Of a stretch of DNA of 64,000 bases, positions 10,195 to 21,482 are shown piece by piece (the first letter of the stretch is position 1; each line of letters starts with the position of its first letter). The position numbers and the translations under genes are program-made. A model generated the notes under the pieces. The model did not search any database and had not been told where the DNA came from. It worked only from the letters and a program-made list of their open reading frames with translations. The stretch is from UBA4742 sp963773335 (GTDB lineage: Bacteria; Actinomycetota; Acidimicrobiia; Acidimicrobiales; Acidimicrobilacustridaceae): assembly GCA_963773335.1 (NCBI GenBank), contig CAVZAT010000004.1, positions 1,364,001-1,428,000 of the forward strand. Reading direction: 5' to 3'.

Positions 10195-10988
<794 letters not shown>

Positions 10989-10992
<4 letters not shown>

Positions 10993-12722
10993 CGGCCCGC
11001 CGCCCGTCCCAGACCGCCACCCAGGCCACCCAGGCCGCCGCCCCCGCCGAAGCGGAAGGTGCCGGTCCCGGTACCGCCGGTGGTGGTGGCGGTGCGCACG
11101 ACCTTGTCCCCCTTCTCCAGACCCGACAGGATCTGCACGTCGGTGTCACCGCGCAGGCCCACCGTCACGGTGCGGGTGACCTGGGTGCCGTTGGTCTGCA
11201 GCACCGTGACCCGAGCGGTCGACCCGGTGCCCGAGATGGCCGAGGCCGGCACGTACAAGGTGTTGTCGACCTCGTCGACCACCACTTCGGCCGAGGCTGA
11301 CATACCGGGCTTGAGGCCGGCCACCGGCTGGTTCAGCTGGATGGTCACCGGAAAGCTGACCACGCCGCCGCTGGTGGTGGCCGTGGTGGCCACCTGGGTG
11401 ACCAGGCCCTGCACCGTGGCGTTGGGCAGGGCGGTGAAGGTCACGATGGCGTTCTGGCCGAGTTGGATCTTGGTGGCGTCGGTCTCGGTGAACGAGGCCT
11501 GCACCTGGAGGGTGGACAGGTTGGTCAGCGTCATGAAGGCCGAGCTCGAGGTGCTCGACGAGCTCGAGCTCGAGGTGGCGTTGAGGGCGGAAGCCGCCGC
11601 GCCCGTCCCCGAGCCGCCCGAGCCCGAACCGCCGGAGCCGGTCCCCGAACCCGAGGACCCCGAGCCGGTTCCCGACGAGCTCGACGTCGACGAGGCGGCC
11701 ACGGTCGTGCCGCCACCGCTCACGGTCTGGCCCACCTGGGCGTTCACCGCGCCGACCGTGCCACTGGCTGGTGCCACCAGGGTGGTGTCGGCCAGGTTCT
11801 TCTCGTCGTTGGTCACCGTGGTCTGGTTGTTGACCACCGTGGCCTGCGCCTGGGCCACGCTGGCCGCATTGGACGCGGCCTGGGCGGCGCTGGTGGTGCT
11901 GGTGGTGGCCGCGGTGGATCCGGTGGAGGCGTGGGCCGCGGTGAGGGCGCTCTGGGCCTGCACCACCGCGGCGTTGTCGGCGTTGACCTTGAGCTGGTCC
12001 TGGCTCACCACTGCTTGCTGCGAGGTCACCGAGGCCTGGGCGGTGTCGACCGCCTGTTGGGCGGTGGCCACGTTGGCGGCCAGGGTGGGACACGACAGGC
12101 CCGACGGGTTGGTGGTGCAGCCGGCCGAGGCATAGGCGGTCTGGGCCGTGGTCAGGTTCGTGCGGGCCGTGGTCAGCTGGGCCTCGTAGTTGTTGAGGGT
12201 GGCGGTGTCCCGCTGGAGCTGGGCCTGATCGGCCTGGGCCAGGCTCTGGGCTGCAGCCAGGTTGGCCTGGGCCGTGGCCGTGCTCGACGAGGCGCTGGAC
12301 CCGGACACGCTCGACGACCCGGAGCCGGTGGACAGCGAGCCCGATCCACCCGTCGAGCCCCCCGCCTGGGCCGATGCCAGCTGGGCCTGGGCCGAGGTCA
12401 GCTGGGCCTGGGCGATGGTGAGGGCCTGCTGGGCCGAGGTGGGGTCGATCTTGGCCAGCACCTGGCCCTGGGTGACGGTCTGGCCGGCCGTCACGTCCAC
12501 CTCGATCAGCGTGCCCGAGTTCTGGAAGTTCACGTTGAGCTGGTTGGAGGTCTGGACCGTCCCCGAAGCCGAGACCGTGGACAGGACCGTGCCGGAGGCG
12601 GCGGTCACGGTCACCGGCGTGGACTTGGCCGACGCCGGCGACTTCACCGCCATCCAGATGCCGATGCCGGTACCGACCAAGGCCACCGCCAGCACGGCGT
12701 TGAGGATGCGACTGCGCTTCAT
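10989..12722 (-). CDS. MacA/HlyD-like periplasmic adaptor (membrane fusion protein)
   Basis: A 577-residue protein with an N-terminal helix (ILNAVLAVALVGTGIGIWMA), a biotinyl-lipoyl-like half-motif (NSGTLIEVDVTAGQTVTQGQ) and a long Ala/Gln/Thr-rich helical hairpin (about 95-300). The second lipoyl half (VAPASGTVGAVNAQVGQTVS), a Ser/Gly linker and beta-barrel domains (VQASFTETDATKIQLGQNAI; LKPGMSASAEVVVDEVDNTL) follow. It ends in a Gly-rich tail. In a monoderm it would link the MacB-like pump to the cell wall or capture substrate. It heads the adaptor-ATPase-permease operon. Confidence 0.88.
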
Positions 12723-12787
12723 TCAGGAGGTCCTCTCGTGGGGACGGCTACCCGCCAACGGCCCGGGCCACGGCGGTACGGCGGTGG

Positions 12788-13459
12788 TCAGGTCGCGGCG
12801 GTGGTGGAGGTCGATGCGCCCGGTGTGGGCAACAGTGCCTTGCAGGTTCCGTAGGCCGCCTGGTACTGCGGCGAGCTGGTGTCGACCGTGGTGGCCGGCA
12901 CCGAGGTCGAGCTCGAGCCCGAGCCACCGAAGCCGCGGCCGCGAACGGTGATGCCGTGCGAGCTCATGCAGCTGGCGAAGGCCTGGAAGGCGGTGCTACC
13001 GGCGCCACCACCGAAGCCCCCCGTGGGCCGCAGGCTGGCACACGCCTTCTGAGCCTTCTGGAAGGCCGGGTTGTTGCGCAGCGCCGCTCCCGGACCCGTA
13101 CCGGTCCCCCGGGCTGGGAAGGTGCCGGTGGGCGCACCCGAGCCGGCGGCCCCGCCCGATCCGCCGGCACCGCGGAAGCCGGCCCCGCTGGGCAGCTTCA
13201 CCCCGTTCTTGGCCAAGCAATCTCGGTAGGCGGTGAAGCTGGATGAGCCCGACTTGCCGCTGGTGGCCGTACTGGCCCCGGCGGGTGAGGACTTGGTGCC
13301 GCAACCAGCGGCCACCAGCAAGATGGCTGCTCCACCGAGGAGAGCAGCCGTCCACCGTGCCCGACGACGGTGGCGATGGTGAGGACGGGCACGGTGGACG
13401 ACATCAGGGGCGCCAGGGGTCGGCGGCGATCGGTGTAGGGCGGGGGTCGACGGGAGCAT
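12788..13459 (-). CDS. Putative lipoprotein with two Cys-containing repeats, exporter-associated
   Basis: A lipobox (LLVAAGC) follows a hydrophobic stretch. The apparent N-terminus (MLPSTPALHRSPPTPG) is long and the true start is probably nearer the signal peptide. The mature part carries two related modules. The first has YRDCLAKNGVKLP, then NPAFQKAQKACASLRP. The second has FASCMSSHGITV, then SPQYQAAYGTCKALLP. Each has one Cys at the beginning and one at the end, so intramodule disulfides are likely. Gly/Ser-rich linkers separate them. Proteins with this motif pair occur beside MacA/MacB-type transporters in actinobacteria; I know of no demonstrated function. It lies 65 bp upstream of the adaptor gene. 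Confidence 0.7.
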   Translation of the reverse strand: MLPSTPALHRSPPTPGAPDVVHRARPHHRHRRRARWTAALLGGAAILLVAAGCGTKSSPAGASTATSGKSGSSSFTAYRDCLAKNGVKLPSGAGFRGAGGSGGAAGSGAPTGTFPARGTGTGPGAALRNNPAFQKAQKACASLRPTGGFGGGAGSTAFQAFASCMSSHGITVRGRGFGGSGSSSTSVPATTVDTSSPQYQAAYGTCKALLPTPGASTSTTAAT

Positions 13460-13508
13460 CTAGGGGGTCCTTTCGGTGGCGGCGGGCGCGGTGGAGGCCG
13501 CGCCGCGC

Positions 13509-14303
13509 CTACGCGGCGACGTCACGTCGCCAGAACAGGGCTCCGGCCGCGACGACGATCACGGCGCCGTAGAGGGCCAGGGTCAGGGCGGCTGCGCCGA
13601 AGGAGATCGAGTGGGTGCCCCCGTCGGCCAGCACCCCCAGCAGCTGGCCCGGCAGATAGCGGTCGATGCCGTTCACGGTGGAGCTCAAGATGGCCTCGAC
13701 GGGCAGGGCATAAGCCACGCCCACGCCGATGGCGGCCACCGGTGAGCGCAGCAGCACGCCCAGGAAGATCCCGATGAGCGCGAACCCGACCGTGGAGGAG
13801 ATGAGATCGAGGGCGCGTCGGCCGACCTCCACCAGACCGGCCGAGCCCAGCCAGGCCGAGGGGTCGATGCCCTTGGTGGAGGCGACGGCCAGGGCCGCGC
13901 CCCGAGGCCACCACCAGCGCCACCAGGGTGGCGGCCACCACGAAGGTGAGCACGCCGAGGGTCATGCCGCCCAGCAACCGCAACCGACGCGGTTCGCGCA
14001 CCAGCAGGTTGCGCAGGGTGCCGGTGCTGTACTCGCTGGCTATGGCCGCGGCCCCGATGCACAGGGCCACCACGCCGAGCATCATGGTCGACTGGCCCAG
14101 CGCCCGGGCCAGGCCGCTGCTGGAGTGGAGCTGGGCCAGGCTCAGGGCATCGCCGGCGCGTGGACCGCTGGTGTCGCCGAGCCCGCCGCGGCCACGCCCA
14201 GCACCGCGCCGAGCACGGCCACCAGCACCATCGACGACAGGCCACCGATCAACATGCCGGGCCGGCGCAGCTTGGTCCACTCGCTGCGGATCACCGCGGT
14301 CAT
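13509..14303 (-). CDS. ABC-2 type transporter permease
   Basis: The protein starts MTAVIRSEWTKLRRPGMLIG, a typical ABC-2 permease opening, and has about six hydrophobic segments. These include GGLSSMVLVAVLGAVLGVAA, MTLGVLTFVVAATLVALVVA and the C-terminal ALYGAVIVVAAGALFWRRDV. IASEYSTGTLRNLLVREPRR is the hallmark cytoplasmic motif of this family. Two indels, near 14150 and 13895, shift the frame. The ATG overlaps the ATPase stop as ATGA. It pairs with the upstream ATPase to form an efflux pump. Confidence 0.85.
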
Positions 14304-15372
14304 CGGCTGCACGGTCGAGCCGAGGCAGGGCTCGGTCGGGTCGGAGGGCTCCGTCGGCCAGCCCGTGCAACGCCATGGCCCCGAGCGGACCGAGGTTGGA
14401 GTCGGTGAGGTGGAAGAAGGCATCCTCCAACCGGGCCGGGACGACGCCGAGCGTGCACAAGGTGATGCCGTTGCGCATGGACATCCGGTTCAGGTCCGCG
14501 GCCCACGACAACGGGGCGTCCACGATCACCCGCCCGTCGATGGCCGTGGCCGGGCGGCCCTCGTGCTCGCACAGCCGGACCAGCTCGTTCAGCATGGCCG
14601 GGTCCTCGGGCACCGCGCTGAGCTGGGGCACGGTCCCGCCGAGCAGGTCGGCCACGTCGCCGTTGAAGACGAGGCGGCCCTGATCGATGACCACCAGGTG
14701 GTCGCACACGTGCTGGAGCTCGTCGAGCAGGTGACTCGACACGAACACGGTGGTCCCGGCCTCGGCCAGCGCGCACAGCAGGGCCCGCAGCTCCCGGATG
14801 CCGGGGGGATCCAGACCGTTGGTGGGTTCGTCGAGCACCAGCAGGTCGGGCTCGCCCAGCAGCGCGGCGGCGATGCCCAGGCGCTGCTTCATGCCCAGCG
14901 AGTAGGAGCGGTAGCGGTCATGGGCCCGGTGAGCCAGGCCCACCGCGCCCAGCACCTGGTCGATGCGCCCGGGGTCGATGCGGCCCAGCTGGGCCAGCAC
15001 CTCCAGGTTCCGCCGACCCGACAGCGAGGGGTAGAAGGCCGGACCCTCGATCATGGCGCCCACCCGCGGGAGGTAGTCCTGGGGCCGGTCGAGCGGGTGC
15101 CCCAGGATCTCGGCACTGCCCTCGGAGGGTGCCACCAGGCCCAGCAACATGCGGATGGTGGTGGTCTTGCCCGAGCCGTTGGGACCCACGAAGCCGCACA
15201 CCATCCCGGTCGGCACGGTGAAGTCGAGGTGGTCCACCACGCAGCGATCACCGAAGCGCTTGGTCAGACCCCGGGTCACGATGGCGTCGGAGCCGGTCGG
15301 GACCAGCAGGGCGCTCGACGGGTCGCGAACGCCGGATCGGGGAGAGACACGACCGCACTCCACCAGCCCCAC
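14300..15372 (-). CDS. ABC-2 type transporter ATPase (drug/antibiotic exporter type)
   Basis: The ABC domain begins at about residue 29 (DAIVTRGLTKRFGDRCVVDH). It has Walker A (GPNGSGKTTT), a Q-loop, the signature YSLGMKQRLGIAAALLGEP, Walker B (LLVLDEPTNGLDPPG) and the switch His (SSHLLDEL). A C-terminal regulatory domain of about 90 residues is seen (VVPARLEDAFFHLTD). An indel near 14340-14390 moves the last residues into the frame that stops at 14300, overlapping the permease ATG. The N-terminal 25 residues are not conserved-looking, so the true start may be internal. Confidence 0.88.
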
Positions 15373-15391
15373 CTCAGGAACCGATGCGGAC

Positions 15392-16954
15392 TCATTGTGA
15401 GTTCTCTGTGAATCCCATCAGGGGCAACTCCACCCGGAAGCGAGCACCGTGGCCTGGCTCGGAGTCCACCCAGGCGTGGCCGTGGTGGGAGGCGACCACC
15501 GCGGTAACGATGGACAGGCCCAGGCCCGCGCCACCACCCTCTCGAACCCGGGCCGGATCGCCACGGAAGAAGCGTTCGAACACGCGGTCGGCCACCTCGG
15601 GTGGGATCCCCGGGCCCTGGTCGGCCACCTCGAGCAGCGCCCGCCCCGCGCCGCTGCGCACCCGAACGTCGACCGGCGACCCGGGCGGGGTGTGACTTCG
15701 TACGTTGGCCAGCAGGTTGCCCACCACCTGGCGCAGGCGCCGTTCGTCGCCCGAGACCACCACCGGGCCGGGCGGGGTCTCGATGGCGATGGGGCGATCG
15801 GGCTCGACGGCGCGGGCATCGGCCACCGCGTCGCGGGCCAGCGCGGCCAGGTCGACCGGCTCCGACGCCAGCGGTCGGCCCTGGTCGAGGCGGGCCAACA
15901 GCAACAGGTCCTCCACCAGCTCTCCCATGCGCCCGGCCTCGCCTTCGATGCGACCCATGGCGTCGTCCAGCTCAGGTCCGGCCGGGATGACCCCAGCCCG
16001 GTAGAGCTCGGCGTAGCCCCGGATGGACGTGAGCGGCGTGCGCAGCTCGTGGGAGGCGTCGGCCACGAACTGGCGCAGCCGGTTCTCCGACGCCTGGCGC
16101 TGGGCGAACGCGCCCTCGATCTGGTGCAGCATCCCGTTGAGGGCCAGACCCAGGCGGCCCGCCTCGGTGTTGTCGGGACCGACCTCGACCCGGCGGGAGA
16201 GGTCGCCCTCGGCGATGGCGTTGGCCGTGGCCGCCATCTCGTCGATCGGGTGCACCCCGAGCCTGATGACCCAGAAGGCGATGAGGGCCAGCGCCACCAG
16301 CACCGCGGCCGTCGAGGCGATGGCCACCGCCGCCAGCCGGCTGAAGGTGGCGTTGGTCTCGGTGAGCGACACGCCCACCACCAGGTACCCGTCCTGGCCG
16401 CGGAGGGCCGTGTGGACCGCGGCCACCCGATAGCTCACGCCGCTGGCCCCCTCGGCTCCGACGGTGAAGAAGCGGGGCGCGGTGTGCGGCGGGGTCGACT
16501 CCTTCGAGATCTGAGCCAGGTCCAGGTTCGGGGTGGTGCGTTCGTCGCGCAGCCCCGGCGAGTTGCGCAGGATCTGACCCTCGCTGGACAGGAACACGAT
16601 GGTGAGGTCGGTCAGGGTGGAGGTGGAGTTCGACGTCGACGAGTTCGGCAGGGCATCGCCCTGATCGAACACGCCGTTGCCCGGCGCGGTGGCGCCGCCC
16701 GACGTGGTGGAGGTGGTGGCGCCGTCCGATCCGGTCGCTCTGCTGGGCGTGGTCGGGGCCAGACCGAGACCGCCCCGGTAGAAGCGACCGCCCAGGCCGC
16801 CGGCGTTGGACAACGGCACGACTGCGGCGCTGATCCGCTTGTCCAGCTGGTCGATCAGGGACCGGTGCACGGACACGACGATGACCACATCGGTGGCCAC
16901 CAGCAGGAAGGTGATGGCCACGAACCCGATCAGCACCCGGTTGCGCAGCGACAT
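15392..16954 (-). CDS. Sensor histidine kinase (HAMP-HisKA-HATPase)
   Basis: A 520-residue intact kinase. It has TM1 (VLIGFVAITFLLVATDVVIV, about 7-27), an external sensor region of about 180 residues rich in Thr/Ser/Gly, TM2 (VAIASTAAVLVALALIAFWV) and HAMP (ATANAIAEGDLSRRVEV). HisKA has the phosphoacceptor in DASHELRTPLTSIRGYAELY. The N-box is VVGNLLANVRSHTPPG, G1 is DQGPGIP and G2 is GAGLGLSIV. It starts one base after the response regulator stop, so the two are co-transcribed. The signal is unknown; the exporters downstream suggest envelope stress or toxic compounds. Confidence 0.93.
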   Translation of the reverse strand: MSLRNRVLIGFVAITFLLVATDVVIVVSVHRSLIDQLDKRISAAVVPLSNAGGLGGRFYRGGLGLAPTTPSRATGSDGATTSTTSGGATAPGNGVFDQGDALPNSSTSNSTSTLTDLTIVFLSSEGQILRNSPGLRDERTTPNLDLAQISKESTPPHTAPRFFTVGAEGASGVSYRVAAVHTALRGQDGYLVVGVSLTETNATFSRLAAVAIASTAAVLVALALIAFWVIRLGVHPIDEMAATANAIAEGDLSRRVEVGPDNTEAGRLGLALNGMLHQIEGAFAQRQASENRLRQFVADASHELRTPLTSIRGYAELYRAGVIPAGPELDDAMGRIEGEAGRMGELVEDLLLLARLDQGRPLASEPVDLAALARDAVADARAVEPDRPIAIETPPGPVVVSGDERRLRQVVGNLLANVRSHTPPGSPVDVRVRSGAGRALLEVADQGPGIPPEVADRVFERFFRGDPARVREGGGAGLGLSIVTAVVASHHGHAWVDSEPGHGARFRVELPLMGFTENSQ

Positions 16955-16955
16955 C

Positions 16956-17651
16956 TCAGGGCTTCCGCAGCGCGTACCCGACGCCGCGCACGGTGTGGAT
17001 GAGCGGAGGCCCGAGGCGATCGAGCTTCTTGCGCAGATAGGACACGTAGGTCTCCACCACGTTGGCGCCGCCTCCGAAGTCGTACTCCCAGACGTGATCG
17101 AGGATCTGGGCGCGTGACAGCACCCGATCGGGGTTCAGCAGGAAGAAGCGCAACAGCTTGAACTCGGTGGGCGACAGCTCGACGGCCGCACCGCCCCGCC
17201 ACACCCGGTAGGCGTCCTCGTCCATCTCCAGATCCGCGAACTCGAGGCGGGAGTTGGCCGACGGATCGTTGCCGGCCCGACGCAGGATGACCCGGACCCG
17301 GGCCACCACCTCCTCGAGGCTGAACGGCTTGGTCACGTAGTCGTCACCGCCCAGGGTCAGGCCCCGGACCTTCTCCTCGGTGGCGTCATGGGCGGTCAGG
17401 AAGATCACGGCCACCCGGTCGCCGTCGCTGCGCATGCGTCGACACACTTCGAAGCCGTCGAGATCGGGCAGCATGACGTCGAGCAGGACGGCATCGGGAC
17501 GGAAGGTCTTGACCCCGTCGAGCGCCTCGCGTCCGGTGCTGGCCTCGGCCACTTCGAAGCCCGAATGGACCAGGGCCGAGGTCAGCAGGTAGCGGATGTT
17601 CTCCTCGTCGTCCACCACCAGGACACGAGGGGCGCGCTCGGACAGACTCAC
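16956..17651 (-). CDS. OmpR/PhoB-family response regulator
   Basis: A 231-residue regulator. The receiver domain (RVLVVDDEENIRYLL) has the phosphorylated Asp in VLLDVMLPDLDGFEV, the conserved Thr in FLTAHDA and Lys in YVTKPFSLEE. The winged-helix DNA-binding domain contains LSPTEFKLLRFFLLNPDRVL and VETYVSYLRKKLD. The start is taken as the GTG at 17651 (VSLSERAPRVLVVDD), because the nearby ATG is out of frame. It heads the run of minus-strand genes leading into the two exporters and probably controls them (inference). Confidence 0.93.
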   Translation of the reverse strand: MSLSERAPRVLVVDDEENIRYLLTSALVHSGFEVAEASTGREALDGVKTFRPDAVLLDVMLPDLDGFEVCRRMRSDGDRVAVIFLTAHDATEEKVRGLTLGGDDYVTKPFSLEEVVARVRVILRRAGNDPSANSRLEFADLEMDEDAYRVWRGGAAVELSPTEFKLLRFFLLNPDRVLSRAQILDHVWEYDFGGGANVVETYVSYLRKKLDRLGPPLIHTVRGVGYALRKP

Positions 17652-17719
17652 GTACGCATGGTGACCCAGGATCCTGAGAGTTTGCTGTGCACCCCCTGAT
17701 CGGGGGATGAGCAGGCGGC

Positions 17720-18553
17720 TCAGATGGCAGGGGCAGGTGCCGATGGCGGTGCGGCACCGGACGCCGAGCGGTCGACGATGGTGGCCCAGTCCTCGCCCTC
17801 GCTCAACGTGGCCAGACCGCCCCGCAGGCCGAACAGGTGCTTGGTCCAGACCAGATAGACCAGCACCGCCAGGTTGACCACCAGCGCCCCCACGCGCAGG
17901 AAGGTGACCTTGTCGATCAACTCGAGGATCTCGAAGGGCAGGAAGCCGGCGGTGGCCACCACGGTCAGGTACTCGGCCCACCGCTTCTCGTGCCACAGAC
18001 CCACCGCCTCGGTGGTCTCCACCACGGCGTAGGCCAGCGCGGTGATGAGCAGGACGGTGACCGTCCCCTGGCGCAGATGGGACAGCGCGGTCAGCTCCCG
18101 GGCCAGGCGGGTGTGACCGGAGGTGCCGGTGTTGTCGACCGCCCCGGCGAGGTCGGTGCGCAACGAGGCGGCCCAGCGTTGGATGTGGCCCAGGTCGAAG
18201 CGGACCACGACCAGGGCGATGGCCAGCAGGGTGAACAGCACGCCGTGGATCCCCCGCTCGATGGCGATGAGGCGCACCACGATGGCGTCCTCGAGGGACT
18301 TGCCCCGGCGAGGCAGGTCGAGCTCGTCGAGCGGCGGCACCACGGCGAAGGCCTCGTTGCCCGGCGCCGGGACGGTCACCTCCACCCAATCGTCGCAGCG
18401 CAGGCACCGCACCAGGCGACGACCGCCCTCGCGATCGATGCCCAGCTCGGTGTCGGACGGGCCCAGGCGGGCGGCCTGGGCCGCAGGGGTGAGGTGGCCA
18501 CGGATCGAGCAGATCCAGCGCTCGTTCGACCATCGCCGGGGCACCACGCGCAT
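17720..18553 (-). CDS. DUF2127 family membrane protein
   Basis: A 277-residue protein with a soluble N-terminus of about 90 residues that includes a C-x2-C pair (RCLRCDDW), which may bind metal. Four hydrophobic segments follow: LFTLLAIALVVVRFDLGHIQ, VTVLLITALAYAVVETTEAV, EYLTVVATAGFLPFEILELI and VNLAVLVYLVWTKHLFGL. The spacing and the motifs GLWHEKRWAEYLTVVATAGF and LPFEILELIDKVT fit DUF2127. It lies 68 bp upstream of the response regulator. Function is unknown. Confidence 0.8.
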   Translation of the reverse strand: MRVVPRRWSNERWICSIRGHLTPAAQAARLGPSDTELGIDREGGRRLVRCLRCDDWVEVTVPAPGNEAFAVVPPLDELDLPRRGKSLEDAIVVRLIAIERGIHGVLFTLLAIALVVVRFDLGHIQRWAASLRTDLAGAVDNTGTSGHTRLARELTALSHLRQGTVTVLLITALAYAVVETTEAVGLWHEKRWAEYLTVVATAGFLPFEILELIDKVTFLRVGALVVNLAVLVYLVWTKHLFGLRGGLATLSEGEDWATIVDRSASGAAPPSAPAPAI

Positions 18554-18643
18554 CCGGTCATCTTCGCACCTCGGGCCCCCACCGTCCTACGCTGGCGCGA
18601 GTCGCGGGCCTGGACCGGGCCCGGACGTCAGGGGGACATCCAC

Positions 18644-19792
18644 GTGGCCATCACCGCCGAACATGTCGATCACACGGGCCGACCCGTGACCGACGTGCCC
18701 ATCATCTCGGCCGACTCCCACATCACCGAGCCGCCCAACTGCTACATCGAACACATCGACCCGGCGTGGCGCGATCAAGCGCCCTACCTCAGCCATGACG
18801 ACCGGGCGGGCGACCTGTTCGTCATCCCCGGGATGTCGAAGCCGGTGCCCATGGGCCTGGTGGCGGCGGCGGGCAAGCCGGCCGAGGAGATCACCGTGCT
18901 GGGCGTCACGTTCGACGAGTTGCACCGTGGCGGATGGGACCCCGAGGCCCGCCTGGGCGACCAGGACCGTGACGGGATCAGCGGCGAGGTCATCTACCCG
19001 ACGGTGGGCATGGTGCTGTGCAACCACCCCGACCTCGACTACAAGCACGCCTGCATGCAGGCCTACAACCGGTGGATGGCCGGCTACTGCGGCGCGCATC
19101 CGGACCGGCTCTTCGGGGTGGGCCAGACGGCGATGCGCACGCCCGATGAGGGCGTCGCCGACCTGCGTCGCCTGGCCGACCAGGGCTTCCGCGGCGTGAT
19201 GATGCCCGGCGTGCCCGGCGTCGAGGACTACGACTCCCCCATCTACGACGAGTTCTACCAGGCGGCGGTGGAGTTGGGGCTCCCGCTGTCGTTCCACATC
19301 CTGACCGGGCCGTCGGAGCGGCCCAGGGGCGCCAAGATCAACGGCTTCATGACCATCGTGCGGGCCTGCCAGGACGTGATGGGCATGTTCGTGTTCGGCG
19401 CCGTGTTCGAGCGTCACCCCCAGCTGCGGCTGGTCTGCGTCGAGGCCGACGCCGGCTGGGTGCCCCACTACCTGTACCGGCTCGACCACGCCTACAAGCG
19501 CCACCGCAACTGGATGCCCCACGGTGAGCTCAACCGCATGCCCAGCGAGTACTTCAGCGAGAACATCTATGTCACCTTCCAGGACGACTGGGTGGCCTTC
19601 AAGATGACCCATCTGATGAACGTGGAACGGCTCATGTGGGCCAACGACTTCCCCCACTCCGACGCCACCTGGCCGTGGTCCCAGGAGATGCTGGCCGAAC
19701 ACACCTCCCACCTCACCGAGCACGAGAAGCGCCGCATCCTGCACGACAACGTGGCCGAGCTGTACGGGCTGGAGGCGCTCAGCGATGTTTGA
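18644..19792 (+). CDS. Amidohydrolase family 2 metal-dependent hydrolase
   Basis: A TIM-barrel hydrolase of 382 residues. It has ISADSHITEPPNCYIEHIDP at the first strand, PDRLFGVGQTAMRTPDE, LPLSFHILTGPSERP, VCVEADAGWVPHYLYRLDHA and the C-terminal metal/catalytic block MWANDFPHSDATWPWSQE. This layout matches the decarboxylase/hydrolase branch common in actinobacteria. GTG at 18644 is chosen because GGGGGA lies 6-11 bases upstream and no good alternative precedes the conserved block. The stop overlaps the next gene by 8 bp, so the two amidohydrolases form an operon. The substrate is not deducible. Confidence 0.88.
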   Translation: MAITAEHVDHTGRPVTDVPIISADSHITEPPNCYIEHIDPAWRDQAPYLSHDDRAGDLFVIPGMSKPVPMGLVAAAGKPAEEITVLGVTFDELHRGGWDPEARLGDQDRDGISGEVIYPTVGMVLCNHPDLDYKHACMQAYNRWMAGYCGAHPDRLFGVGQTAMRTPDEGVADLRRLADQGFRGVMMPGVPGVEDYDSPIYDEFYQAAVELGLPLSFHILTGPSERPRGAKINGFMTIVRACQDVMGMFVFGAVFERHPQLRLVCVEADAGWVPHYLYRLDHAYKRHRNWMPHGELNRMPSEYFSENIYVTFQDDWVAFKMTHLMNVERLMWANDFPHSDATWPWSQEMLAEHTSHLTEHEKRRILHDNVAELYGLEALSDV

Positions 19793-21480
19793 CCTGACCA
19801 TCACCGGCGGCACCATCGTGGACGGCACCGGATCGCCCGGGGTGATCGGCGACGTGGCCATCGCCGAGGGACAGGTGGTGGCCATGGGTCCGGGCGCGGC
19901 CGACGGTGCCGGATCGGCCGCCACCATCGATGCCACCGGCCGGGTGGTCTGCCCGGGTTTCGTGGACATCCACACCCACTACGACGCCCAGGTCCTGTGG
20001 GATCGGATGCTGACCGTGTCGCCCTGGCACGGGGTCACCACCGTGGTGATGGGCAACTGCGGCTTCGGGGTGGCGCCCACCCGAGCGGACCACCGCGAGC
20101 TGATCATTCGCACGCTGGAGAAGGTCGAGGGCATGAGTGCCGCCGCGCTCCGTGCGGGACTGGGCGACGACTGGCCCTTCGCGACCTTCCCCGAGTACCT
20201 CGACGCGGTGGAGGCGCGGGACCCGGCCATCAACGTGGCTGCCATGATCGGCCACACCCCGCTGCGCCTGGAGGTCATGGGCGCCGAGTCCACCGAACGA
20301 CCGGCGACCGGCGACGAGATCGCCCGGATGCGGGCCATCGTGGCCGAGGCCATGGAGGCGGGCGCGGTGGGGTTCGCCACCTCCAAGTCGCCCACCCACG
20401 TGGGTTTCGAGGGACGGCCGGTCCCCAGCCGCTCGGTCGGACCTGGCCGAGATCCTGGCCCTCACCAGCGTGCTGGGCGACGCCGGGCGAGGCGTGATCC
20501 AGGCCACGATGGGCTCGGGGCTGGCCTTCGGCGAGTTCGCGGAGATCACCCAGCGGTGCGGACGCCCCATCTCCTGGACGGCGTTGCTGGCCGGGGTGGG
20601 CGGTCCGGGCGTGTCGGCGTGGATGCTCGAGGAGTCGATCAAGCTGCTCGACCAGGGCCTGCCCGTGCACCCCCAGGTCAGCTGTCGCCCCCTGAACTTC
20701 GAGTTCACGATGGCCGAGCCTTTCCCCTTCGAGAGCATGCGGCTGTTCGGGGCCATCTCGGCAGCCCCAGACCTGGCCGCCAAGGTGGCCGTCTACCGCG
20801 ATCGGGCGTTCCGCGACGAGCTGCGCCAGAAGCTTGCCGCCGGCAAGGGTGGTGCCCTGGGTGGAAGCTGGGCGCGCACGGTGGTCTCCTGGTTCCCACC
20901 CGATCACGGGCTCGATGAGCGCAACGTGGCCGACCTGGCCGACGAGCGGGCCGCGGACCCCACGGACCTGGTGCTCGACCTGGCGCTCGAGTCGGGGCTC
21001 GAGGCCCGGTTCCGCATGGCCGTGCTCAACTACGACGAGGACGAGGTCGAGGGCCTGCTCACCGACCCCCACACCATGATCGGCCTGTCCGACGCCGGAG
21101 CCCACGCCAGCCAGCTGTGTGACGCGGGCTTCGCCACGCACCTGCTGTCGCGATGGGTCCGTGAACGGGGCGCGATGTCGCTGCCCGAGGCCGTGCGCAA
21201 GCTCACCCGCGAGCCGGCGGAGATCTTCGGTCTGACCGATCGGGGGTTGCTGGCCGAAGGCCGGCCCGCGGACGTGGTGGTGTTCGATCCCGACACCGTC
21301 GGCTGCCAGCCCCTGCGCAGGGTCGAGGACCAGCCCGCGGGCGCTGACCGCCTGATCGCCGAGTCCACCGGCATCGAGGCGGTGGTGGTCAACGGGACCG
21401 TCCTGCGCCGCCAGGACGTCGATGCGCTGGACTCGTCGGGCCCCCTGCCCGGCCGCCTCCTGCGCGGCGGCCACGCCTGA
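19785..21480 (+). CDS. N-acyl-D-amino-acid deacylase-like amidohydrolase (family 3), one frameshift
   Basis: The N-terminus FDLTITGGTIVDGTG and metal site DIHTHYDAQVLWD (H-x-H) are typical of D-aminoacylases and related amidohydrolases. Further blocks are MGNCGFGVAPTR, GHTPLRLEVMG, SGLAFGEFAEI, GLSDAGAHASQLCDAGF with a metal-binding Asp, and ADVVVFDPDTVG near the end. The frame shifts once near 20430 within GRPVPSR/DLAEILALTSVL; both halves are unmistakably one protein of about 565 residues. It overlaps the preceding amidohydrolase. Confidence 0.88.
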
Positions 21481-21482
21481 CG

